Shown one piece after another: positions 34,085-41,776 of a DNA stretch of 64,000 nucleotides. This DNA is from Polynucleobacter bastaniensis (GTDB taxonomy: Bacteria > Pseudomonadota > Gammaproteobacteria > Burkholderiales > Burkholderiaceae), in contig NZ_JACVOU010000004.1 in NCBI RefSeq assembly GCF_018882205.1, forward strand, positions 124,001 to 188,000, read 5' to 3'. The stretch's first letter is position 1; the number at the start of each line of letters is the position of its first letter. The position numbers and the translations under genes were made by a program. The notes under the pieces are model-generated. The model was not told the DNA's origin. It ran no database searches and saw only the letters and a list, made by a program, of their open reading frames with translations.

Positions 34085-36274
34085 ATGGGTGACTTAGCAA
34101 TCAGAATTGGCGCTGGAACACAGGAATATAATGATATTGCCTTGGCATATTCAATGAGGGGCAATCAAAAGCTTGCTATTACTGGATCTGGTACTGATAT
34201 TAAGGCCGCACTTTCAGACCTAAATACATACGCTGCTGGTATTGGCTCAATCAAGTCGACTAGCGACATCGTTGTTTCAGCCGCTAATACTACTAGCTAT
34301 AAAGCAGCATTGCTCAAGTTAGGTACGAGAAGTTTAGTACTTCAGTCTGATACGGTGGTTGGTGGCGCAGAGACAAACAGCGCTGTAACCTCAAACTTTA
34401 CAGCTCTTGATGCTGTGTACACTAAATTCAAGGCAATGAATATTGACAGTGCCCCAACTGTTGCTGCATTAGATTTGCAAGGTGCGGTTAATTTATCCGG
34501 AATGGAAGTTTTATCAGGAAAAATCTTTAAAGTTACAGGCACAGCTTCAGAGATTAAGACTAGTATGGCGTCTCTTCTCAAAAACGTATCAAAGATTGAT
34601 ACTATTACAATTACAGGCGGTGGAGTTGCAGAATTTAGCCTCTCACAGCTTAAAACACTGGGTGACAAGTTAGTCAAAGCTGGCGGATCTACAATTAAAT
34701 TAGTAGACACTGCCAATAATTTATTGCAAACCAGTGCCATAGCTTTGATTAATAAGTACAACAATACTAATATCAATTCAGGCGTAGTTAATATTGCTAC
34801 TGTTAACGCAACATCTGGATCGGCTGCAGGTGTACTTACATCAAACTCGCATACTCTGAGTACTGGTGATAAAGTTACTTATGCGAAATCAGGCACAACT
34901 GCGATTGATACCTTAACTGACGGAACACAGTATTACGTCAGAAAATTGTCTTCAAATACCTTTGCCCTTTATGACACCTTGGCTCACGCTGCTGATGTAA
35001 CTTCATTGGAAGGGCGTAAGGCCGTGTCTAATGCTGGTAACGGAACAGCAGATCGATTCATAACCTCTAATGCTGATGCACCAACAAGGGTAACTACTTT
35101 AGACAAGGTTGATGTAACAAATGCAACATTAGCGCAAGCTCGCCAATTGACAACTCTAACAACCTCAAATGGTGTGACTACAGCAAATGTAAAAAACAGA
35201 ACATTGTCTGACATCATTGGCAATGTACAGATAAAAGATACTGCGACTAATTTATCGGCAGGATCTGCAACTCTCACCCTTGCAGTTGGAAATTCCGGTG
35301 CTGTAAATGATACGACTGATGTTATCACCTCAAATACACACGGATATAAGACTGGTGATGCAGTGTATTACGAGAAAACTGCATCTGCCGCGACTATTGG
35401 ACTGACATCCGGCACAACTTATTATGTTGGCAGAATCACTGATAATACTTTCGCATTATTTGATACCAGAGCTCATGCAATGGCCGGTAATAACGACACT
35501 GCTACAGCTGTAGGAATGAAAGATCTCTCAACTGGCTACGTCGCCGGAGCTCACAAGTTCACAACAAGCACCTTAGATAAAACTATGAGTGAAGTTGCTA
35601 GATACAACAATGCTTCTGGAACTGTTAGCAGAGTAACGATCGAAGGATATGGCGATATTACGTCAACAACAATTGCTGCTATTACCTCTAAAGTGCAAAA
35701 TGGCGGTAACTCTTCAGGATTTGGAACTGCAACTAAAATCGCTTATAGTGCTAAAGCAGTTGATATTCAAAAGAATATCCAGGCTCTTTATGATAGCGTC
35801 ACAACTACTACTAACACTCCTTTAACTGAGATTGTTGTTACTGATGGTACTAATAATGGTAAAAAAGCAATTACTGTTTCAATGAGCCAATATACAGGAC
35901 TCAATGGTGCCTTTAGTCTTGGGGTTACAAATCCAGCCGGTGATGTCACAGCTCCTACTAATTATGCGTTTACTGTCACAGGTGCAGCATATGCTGATTC
36001 TCAGAAGGCTGGCGGTGTTGCTCAAGCCAACAGTGGAGTTACTCTTCAGGATGATAAAAACGTGGCTAGTTTCTACGTTACCAACGTATCTAAGGGAAGC
36101 ATTGACACCTTGGGTGAGTTACGTGACTTCTTAAGTCAGTCTAAACTTAAGACTGCATATACGGAGAGCCAATCTGCTAATTCTTGGACAGTGACTGATA
36201 AGAGCGCTCTCACAACTCTATTGCAACAGATCGGTAGCAATGTTGATAGAGCTAAGTTGAAGATTGCTGCATAA
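34085..36274 (+). CDS. Large Ser/Thr-rich beta-repeat protein, probably exported (729 residues)
   Basis: I recognise no named function. There is no signal peptide (start MGDLAIRIGAGTQEYNDI), and Cys is absent. The N-terminal ~125 residues resemble those of the 816-residue protein at 36953 (shared TSYK...LKL and LDAVYTK). Two copies of a ~55-residue module are near 248-302 and 400-466 (TGDKVTYAK...YYVRKLSSNTFALYDTLAHA and TGDAVYYEK...YYVGRITDNTFALFDTRAHA), a pattern of large adhesin-like proteins. DTANNL/DTATNL motifs link it to beta-strand repeat proteins. AGGAG ribosome site. It ends at a strong terminator. Confidence 0.85.
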   Translation: MGDLAIRIGAGTQEYNDIALAYSMRGNQKLAITGSGTDIKAALSDLNTYAAGIGSIKSTSDIVVSAANTTSYKAALLKLGTRSLVLQSDTVVGGAETNSAVTSNFTALDAVYTKFKAMNIDSAPTVAALDLQGAVNLSGMEVLSGKIFKVTGTASEIKTSMASLLKNVSKIDTITITGGGVAEFSLSQLKTLGDKLVKAGGSTIKLVDTANNLLQTSAIALINKYNNTNINSGVVNIATVNATSGSAAGVLTSNSHTLSTGDKVTYAKSGTTAIDTLTDGTQYYVRKLSSNTFALYDTLAHAADVTSLEGRKAVSNAGNGTADRFITSNADAPTRVTTLDKVDVTNATLAQARQLTTLTTSNGVTTANVKNRTLSDIIGNVQIKDTATNLSAGSATLTLAVGNSGAVNDTTDVITSNTHGYKTGDAVYYEKTASAATIGLTSGTTYYVGRITDNTFALFDTRAHAMAGNNDTATAVGMKDLSTGYVAGAHKFTTSTLDKTMSEVARYNNASGTVSRVTIEGYGDITSTTIAAITSKVQNGGNSSGFGTATKIAYSAKAVDIQKNIQALYDSVTTTTNTPLTEIVVTDGTNNGKKAITVSMSQYTGLNGAFSLGVTNPAGDVTAPTNYAFTVTGAAYADSQKAGGVAQANSGVTLQDDKNVASFYVTNVSKGSIDTLGELRDFLSQSKLKTAYTESQSANSWTVTDKSALTTLLQQIGSNVDRAKLKIAA

Positions 36275-36294
36275 GTAAGTTGTGTTTAGGTAAC

Positions 36295-36327
36295 AAACTC
36301 ATGATCTTTCACATAGATCATGAGTTT
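36295..36327 (+). terminator. Rho-independent terminator after the 729-residue gene
   Basis: A 13-bp perfect stem (36295-36307 with 36315-36327, loop TTCACAT) runs into TTTTTC, 20 bases after the stop. Reads well as a terminator, so the gene is monocistronic. Confidence 0.88.
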
Positions 36328-36485
36328 TTCCTTATTTATTGTTGAGCCTTCTTTTATCTTTATCTCAATAGTTGCTATTATCAGCAGTCTATATTTCCTC
36401 CAAACTAGCAAAATACCTTTTGATTTAGAACATTAAATCATGGGTAGCAGAATTGTCGTTCACAATAAGACTTAAGAAATTTAGC

Positions 36486-36692
36486 TTAAGCCCTTAAATT
36501 CACATGCCTTCCAAGGTCGCCAAGCGGTTCCGTTTTCTGCACTTGGAATTTAAAGTTAGTAGGTTTAAGTTCTACCCCCTTCATTTCCTCCATTTGCGAC
36601 TGGGCACCACCTTTAGTGCGCATATCGCTTAAAGATGTTCCAGAGGTAGCAAATTGAGATTGGTAGGAGATCGAAGTATTGATGGCAGCCAT
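36486..36692 (-). CDS. Unknown small protein (68 residues)
   Basis: A short protein with a Ser/Thr/Gln-rich start (MAAINTSISYQSQFATSGTS) and a more structured, Lys-rich end. No signal peptide or membrane helix. An AAGGA site seven bases before the ATG supports translation. It lies between the two related repeat-protein genes on the opposite strand. No family recognised; the N-terminus is reminiscent of flagellar export substrates only in composition. Confidence 0.6.
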   Translation of the reverse strand: MAAINTSISYQSQFATSGTSLSDMRTKGGAQSQMEEMKGVELKPTNFKFQVQKTEPLGDLGRHVNLRA

Positions 36693-36884
36693 GTTGATTC
36701 CTTAAAAATCGAGATACTAATTTATCCATATCTTCATCTACTCTACAACGAACTGAATTAGTAATCACTAACTTAATTGCATCTTCATATCACCCGAACA
36801 ATAAAAAGTCCTGGAATAAGACATCTAGGCCTCAAATAGAAGATATGGATCTTTAAATGCATTAGTAAATAAGTCCATATTTCC

Positions 36885-36912
36885 TAATGAATAAGCCATT
36901 TTTAGCCGTAAA
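36885..36912 (+). promoter_or_regulatory. FliA-like promoter box 2
   Basis: TAAT-N16-GCCGTAAA, 41 bp before the ATG of the 816-residue gene. The ten bases TTTAGCCGTA are identical to box 4 at 41731-41740. Confidence 0.6.
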
Positions 36913-36952
36913 TTGACTGTAGGCACTATGTAGGTGCCAATAGGATAATTCA

Positions 36953-39403
36953 ATGACGGCGTTGTATACAGTAGGGGGTACCGGGTACAGCACCCTAGTA
37001 ACTGCCCTTGCCAATCAGGGTAACGTAGCTGTGACAGGCGCTGCAGGCGACCTGTCTGACACCGTATTGTCTGAACTTGAAGCAAATAGCGCAAGAATTT
37101 CTAGCATCACGCTCTCGGGTAACGATAATTTATCGTTGACAGGCTCCAAGGTGACATCTTATAAGGATGTCATTCTGAAGTTAGCTTCTGCAAAATTGAA
37201 TGTTGCAGACACTGCTGCAGGAATGGGTGGTAATAATTTCAAAAGTCTTGATGCTGTCTATACAAAGATTAATGCTATCACTGTAAGTGATGCTGGCCCC
37301 GTATCGGTGGCATATAGCGTTTATAGCTCAAATACAAATGAACAAGCTATCGAGGACTTAATACGAGGTGCTGGCACCAAGGGCGTTGCAGTAACCAATT
37401 TCTCGGGAGGTGCTAATGACCTAAGTGCTTTGATAAGCGATGGTGATGTAAAGTCCATTTCCTTAAAAGACAGCATTGCAAACCTGACTACAAACGCAAC
37501 TGCAATTAATGGCAGTAGCAAGATTGCCTCAAGTTCAATTACCGTCTTCGATACCTTAACAAACATTAGTGCTGATGCTGCAAAAACCCTCGTTGGAACA
37601 ACGCTAGCAGCCAAGGTATCTTCAGTAGCAATATCCATGGGTGCAACGGATTTAACCACTGAAAATCTGGCAACTATCAATGCATTACCAGATGCGATTA
37701 AATCTAAAGCAAGCATTAGCATTAACGATAGTATTGCAAATCTGAATACAAACTCAACAGGAATAAATACTAATAGTAGGGTTGCCTCAAACTCGATTAC
37801 TGTTTCAGATACATTGGCAAATATTTCTGCAAGTGCAGCAAGGACTCTGATTGGAAGCACTATCGCAAGTAAGGTATCTTCAGTCGTAATATCTTTGGCT
37901 GCTGCAGATGTGACAACTGCTAATCTTCAAACGATTTTTGCTTTGCCAGATGCAATTAAATCAAAAGTCAGCTTTAGTATTAGCGGTAGCGTAAATTCAG
38001 TTCCATTGGCTCTGTCTGCTACAGAAATGACTTCAGGAAATCTGGCAATTATTAACGCGTTGCCAGATGCCATTAAATCAAATATCAGTCTTAGCATTAC
38101 TGGTAGTGCTGCAGACATTATCAGAAATTCTGACACCATCACCGCTTTAGGTAGCAAGGTTACATCTATCGTAGGAACAAATGCATCAATTGCAAATTTA
38201 ACAACATTAAATTCTTTGAAGAATAAGTTCACAGCAATTGGTATTACAGATATTGGTGCCAACATAGCTCAAACTACTTCGACAAATCATACAGCTTTGG
38301 GTGATGCAATCACATCATGGACATCTGGAAAAATTTCAGGCCTCAAATTATCTGCAATACCGACATCTACGACACTCACAACAATTTTATCGGCAGTTTC
38401 AGGTAATAACATTGCTGTCTCAGTTTCGGATACAGCGTCTAATCTGAACAAGGATTTGGCATCAGCCAGTTCAGTGATTGGATCGAATATTAGTAATCTA
38501 TCATCTGTTGCTGTTAGTGATGGCACGGTACTGAAAAAAGCAGTATTGAATATGTCTAGCGCACAATACACTGCTTTAAAAATTAAATTAACTGGTCAGA
38601 ATACTTTTATTTTGAGTGCCGTTCCATATGCTGACTACAACACAGTCAAAAATGATACAGCTGTACTTAAATACAATATTCAGGATACATATGCGAATTT
38701 AGCATCTGCTGATCTATCCACAATGCTCAGTAGTACCAGTCTACTGGGGCTGAAGATCACAAATGCTGCTGTTGCAGATGTGAGTACGATTAGCGCGCAA
38801 TATGCAGCATTAGCTCCCTCTTATAGAAACAAATTAAATTCTGTAACAGTGACAGATACTTCATCCAATTTATTGGGAAGCGCTTCCACATTAACCAGCT
38901 TGAGAAGCAATAATCTGATTAAGAACATCTATGCAACAGGAGCAAGTCTTGCTAATGTTCTAACACTAAAATCCAATCCTAAGGTCACTGGTATTACTGT
39001 GTCTGATACAGAGGCAAATTTCAAACTGGCCGCTAATGCTTCATTAGTTTCTTACTCAAGAGTAACGAGTTTTTCTTTAACTGCAGTTGGTACAGCCTCC
39101 TTATCTGGTACCAACAATTACCTCAGTAATAGTAAGATCACATCAATTGATGTGGCTGACACTCTCACGAATATCAATGCAATTAGCGATACCATTATGA
39201 ACAATACAAAACTCAATCAAATTACTGCAAACTCAATTCTCATTAGTCAAATTGGTACGGCCGGTGACGCAACAACTCTGAGTGGTAAAACCAAAGTTAC
39301 TGCAATCAATGTGTCTGATTCCTGGCTGAATATTAAAACTTATTTCTCCACCGGTCCTGGCACAACACAAAACTCAAAAGTGAAATCGTTCACTGTAGTT
39401 TGA
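36953..39403 (+). CDS. Large beta-strand repeat protein, probably exported (816 residues)
   Basis: A Ser/Thr/Asn/Ala-rich protein without signal peptide or cysteine. Repeats of about 60-90 residues carry the motif hxVxDTxxNh (ITVSDTLANIS, VTVTDTSSNLL, ITVSDTEANFK, IDVADTLTNIN) and a helix-like LATINALPDAIKSK segment used three or more times. The N-terminal domain is homologous to that of the 729-residue protein. Such repeats occur in bacterial adhesins and surface-layer-type proteins. AGGA ribosome site. No type I secretion genes are in the window; export route unknown. Confidence 0.85.
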   Translation: MTALYTVGGTGYSTLVTALANQGNVAVTGAAGDLSDTVLSELEANSARISSITLSGNDNLSLTGSKVTSYKDVILKLASAKLNVADTAAGMGGNNFKSLDAVYTKINAITVSDAGPVSVAYSVYSSNTNEQAIEDLIRGAGTKGVAVTNFSGGANDLSALISDGDVKSISLKDSIANLTTNATAINGSSKIASSSITVFDTLTNISADAAKTLVGTTLAAKVSSVAISMGATDLTTENLATINALPDAIKSKASISINDSIANLNTNSTGINTNSRVASNSITVSDTLANISASAARTLIGSTIASKVSSVVISLAAADVTTANLQTIFALPDAIKSKVSFSISGSVNSVPLALSATEMTSGNLAIINALPDAIKSNISLSITGSAADIIRNSDTITALGSKVTSIVGTNASIANLTTLNSLKNKFTAIGITDIGANIAQTTSTNHTALGDAITSWTSGKISGLKLSAIPTSTTLTTILSAVSGNNIAVSVSDTASNLNKDLASASSVIGSNISNLSSVAVSDGTVLKKAVLNMSSAQYTALKIKLTGQNTFILSAVPYADYNTVKNDTAVLKYNIQDTYANLASADLSTMLSSTSLLGLKITNAAVADVSTISAQYAALAPSYRNKLNSVTVTDTSSNLLGSASTLTSLRSNNLIKNIYATGASLANVLTLKSNPKVTGITVSDTEANFKLAANASLVSYSRVTSFSLTAVGTASLSGTNNYLSNSKITSIDVADTLTNINAISDTIMNNTKLNQITANSILISQIGTAGDATTLSGKTKVTAINVSDSWLNIKTYFSTGPGTTQNSKVKSFTVV

Positions 39404-39512
39404 TGATCGCTAATTCATGCAAAATATGACTTGAGATAGCTCACATTTAATTGCTTCACCTGGTTTTGATATTCAAAATGCATTTAAACGCTAGAGTGAT
39501 TGCTAATTGACT

Positions 39513-40382
39513 ATGTTGAGTAATATCAAGACCGCTTTATCTTCAGTAATTTCTGCTGGTTTAAAACCAAAGACGGCAAAAGAAGGTTTGTTGTATGAAG
39601 GCCAAACACTCTGTGGGCTCGCAAGAGTAACGCAAGATCATGATGGTATTCGGACACTACGCTTTGGAAAAAATGGACCACGTCAAAGCATCGTTAAACC
39701 AGGCGACCTCAATTACTTAGGATTGCCCTATATAAAATCGGCGATGATCGGTTTAGCGTTTGCTCAGCATATTGATCGCGTACTGGTCATTGGGGTAGGG
39801 GGTGGCTCAATACCCATGTTTTTGCGCAAACACTATCCAAGCGCTCACATCGATGTGGTTGATATTGATCCGCAAATTATTGCTTTAGCAAAGCAGTATT
39901 TTAATTTTGTGGAGAATCGTTCTTTGATCTCTCACGCACAAGATGGTCGAACCTTTATTGAAAATGTTCAAAAGCCTTATGACCTGATTTTTTTAGATGC
40001 TTTTACAGCAGCAGGAATACCAAAGCACTTGGCAACCAAAGAGTTTTTGTTGGCCATGAAAAATGCTCTCAATGCCTCTGGCGCCATCATTACCAATATG
40101 TGGAGTACTGCCACTGCCAATCCTCTCTATAGACCCATGCTTCGCACTTATCAGGAAGTCTTTGATGACGTGTTCACCTTGAGGGTCCCAAAAGCAGGTA
40201 ATAAGGTTGTGATTGCACTACCAATATTAAAAAAGGTGAGCTTAAACGGTATTTCAGAGTATGCGCAGCAGATCAGTCTGCAAAAGACTTTGCCATTTGA
40301 TTTGAGTGAATTATTACAACCTGGATTAGTCAGATTAATCGATCTTCAGGGTAGGAAAATACTGCTCGATAGCGAACTGTAG
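39513..40382 (+). CDS. Spermidine-synthase-like methyltransferase-fold protein
   Basis: A 289-residue soluble protein with a class I SAM/Rossmann fold: glycine motif VLVIGVGGGSIPMFL near 85-100, acidic motif VVDIDPQIIALA near 112-123, and DLIFLDAFTAAGIPKHLATK near 152-172. These match the spermidine synthase-like family; whether it makes polyamines or acts as another transferase cannot be told. ATG 39513 is preferred over TTG 39507. It follows the 816-residue gene by about 110 bp. Confidence 0.82.
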   Translation: MLSNIKTALSSVISAGLKPKTAKEGLLYEGQTLCGLARVTQDHDGIRTLRFGKNGPRQSIVKPGDLNYLGLPYIKSAMIGLAFAQHIDRVLVIGVGGGSIPMFLRKHYPSAHIDVVDIDPQIIALAKQYFNFVENRSLISHAQDGRTFIENVQKPYDLIFLDAFTAAGIPKHLATKEFLLAMKNALNASGAIITNMWSTATANPLYRPMLRTYQEVFDDVFTLRVPKAGNKVVIALPILKKVSLNGISEYAQQISLQKTLPFDLSELLQPGLVRLIDLQGRKILLDSEL

Positions 40383-40478
40383 TTAGTAGGCGCTATGCAT
40401 TAGGACCCAGCATATGGCTATTTATAAATCCCTACTATTTATAAGGATTATTAATCCCATTTGGAGCTCGCCAATCAC

Positions 40479-40506
40479 TAACAGCAATTGGAGTTAAAGC
40501 CGTAAA
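40479..40506 (+). promoter_or_regulatory. FliA-like promoter box 3
   Basis: TAAC-N16-GCCGTAAA with the same spacing as the boxes before the three repeat proteins. It lies 125 bp upstream of the small membrane protein gene at 40631. An ACCCTAA...TTAGGGT inverted repeat (about 40506-40543) follows it. Confidence 0.45.
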
Positions 40507-40630
40507 CCCTAATTGGTGCATTGAGATAGTGTGTGTTTAGGGTCGCCCTATTTTTGTGCAGCGCAACTTTTGTTTATCACTTTTTTCTGTTATTTTTTCT
40601 CTTCTAGAAATTACAAAGCTTCCAAAAATC

Positions 40631-40897
40631 ATGAGTATGCATTTGCCTCATTTTCCTGAAACGACTTTTATCCGTTTTAAAGCCCTTGTGGCCTTAACGG
40701 TGGCAGATATTTGTCTGGTTCATGATAAATGGCTTACCTTTACCGTGTTGCTGGTCATTGCCGTTGCTCTAGAGTTTCTCTATCGCAGTTTGCATGAAGT
40801 CTTGTTGCACAATCATGAAATTGAAAAAGCCACCGAAAAAATTGCTCAGCGCAAAGCCCATCAGAAAGCAATGGAAGAAGCCGGCGTGCATCATTAA
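40631..40897 (+). CDS. Small membrane protein (88 residues)
   Basis: An unknown protein with one or two hydrophobic segments (FKALVALTVADICLV and LTFTVLLVIAVALEFLY) and a charged, helical, His-containing tail (NHEIEKATEKIAQRKAHQK). I take ATG 40631; an in-frame GTG at 40556 would add 25 residues. It sits behind a FliA-like box and converges on the FliG-C paralogue. Confidence 0.6.
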   Translation: MSMHLPHFPETTFIRFKALVALTVADICLVHDKWLTFTVLLVIAVALEFLYRSLHEVLLHNHEIEKATEKIAQRKAHQKAMEEAGVHH

Positions 40898-40920
40898 GCC
40901 GTAGTATCAATACCTATAAT

Positions 40921-41343
40921 TTAGATGTACTTTTCGTCTAAAGCCGTTTTGCGTAGGGTAATCTTTTGAGTTTGGTGCAACTCGTACGCTACTTTTAATA
41001 CCTCTAACTGCACTGCATCGATTTCTGAGCTTTTCAGCTTCTCGCTATTTTGTAAGTCTTCTCCAAGGGTCCTGGCTCTAGCTTTGGTCATGGCACTCAA
41101 GATTTTGATACCCAAAGGCTTACTCACTTTTTTTAAACACATCACGAGGGTTTTGTCCGAAATCTTGAGCAGCAGGGTTTGCATATCTAGGTCACTGAGA
41201 AAGACCAAGTCTTCAAAGCTGTAGAGGCGATCTAGGATTTCCCTGGCAATTTGGGCATCATGACTCTCTACATGCTTTACCCCCAAATCTACCTGGGTTT
41301 GATGCAGGTGCGCCAAAATGGCGGCAGCATTTTTCACAGTCAT
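40921..41343 (-). CDS. Stand-alone FliG C-terminal domain protein
   Basis: A 140-residue protein whose residues 38-130 align throughout with the FliG-C domain: LYSFEDLVFLSDLDMQTLLL versus MFVFEDFLELEDRSLQTLMT of the window's own FliG, then CLKKVSKPLGIKILSAM versus ALKGASPKLREKIFKNM, and LGEDLQNSEKLKSSEIDAVQ versus VREDLETRPPVKVIEVEAAQ. The FliF-binding and FliM-binding domains are missing. The Lys of the torque helix and the paired acids (ED) are kept, but the Arg after the helix turn is Ala. It could modulate the rotor or compete with FliG. Function is inferred. Confidence 0.82.
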   Translation of the reverse strand: MTVKNAAAILAHLHQTQVDLGVKHVESHDAQIAREILDRLYSFEDLVFLSDLDMQTLLLKISDKTLVMCLKKVSKPLGIKILSAMTKARARTLGEDLQNSEKLKSSEIDAVQLEVLKVAYELHQTQKITLRKTALDEKYI

Positions 41344-41380
41344 GGTTAATGGGCGTTTGCTAAAGGCAGGCTGAAGCTAA

Positions 41381-41527
41381 CTAGGGCTTCCAAAAGCAAG
41401 AAAGCTTGCGATCCATGCCCGCTGCGTAATCGTGATAGACCCACTTATTGCAGATCCCTTGATCAATGAGGAGCGCCAAGCCAAAGACTGCCAGAGCGCT
41501 GAGGAGGTACTTGTATACATGCTTCAT
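41381..41527 (-). CDS. Small membrane protein (48 residues)
   Basis: A short open frame with a convincing membrane or signal segment: MKHVYKYLLSALAVFGLALL, then IDQGICNKWVYHDYAAGMDR, two Cys and a stop. Its stop is 37 bp before the FliG-C paralogue start on the same strand. The ribosome site is weak. The composition (positively charged start, hydrophobic helix, aromatic end) supports a real protein. Confidence 0.5.
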   Translation of the reverse strand: MKHVYKYLLSALAVFGLALLIDQGICNKWVYHDYAAGMDRKLSCFWKP

Positions 41528-41714
41528 GATTGGCCTATTGTAGGTTTGGAGTGAAATTTACACAAAGTTGCACTTTTACCCCAGATCAAAGGTATCTTCA
41601 TCTTGCTTGGGGGGGTCTTTGCGTATCACGCTGCCCAGAAGTCCCTGTTGGCGTTCATTATGGTCAAATCACGTTTTTTATATCAAATTTTGCGGTTTTT
41701 AGTCATTTAAGGGG

Positions 41715-41742
41715 TAAATGAAAGCGTCACTTTAGCCGTAAT
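41715..41742 (+). promoter_or_regulatory. FliA-like promoter box 4
   Basis: TAAA-N16-GCCGTAAT, 35 bp before the GTG start of the 1205-residue octapeptide-repeat protein. This spacing is ideal for a short leader. Confidence 0.6.
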
Positions 41743-41776
41743 AAGTTCAATATAACTATAATTTTCTGGGCATAAA

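Noticed and set aside
37321..37860. A 179-codon open frame on the minus strand inside the 816-residue repeat gene
   Set aside because: It is antisense to in-frame repeats, composed of the same repeated DNA read backwards, with no ribosome site; the plus-strand protein has consistent repeats and its own promoter.
41530..41721. A 63-codon plus-strand open frame before the octapeptide-repeat gene
   Set aside because: No ribosome site, no domain, and it overlaps the regulatory region containing the FliA-like box.
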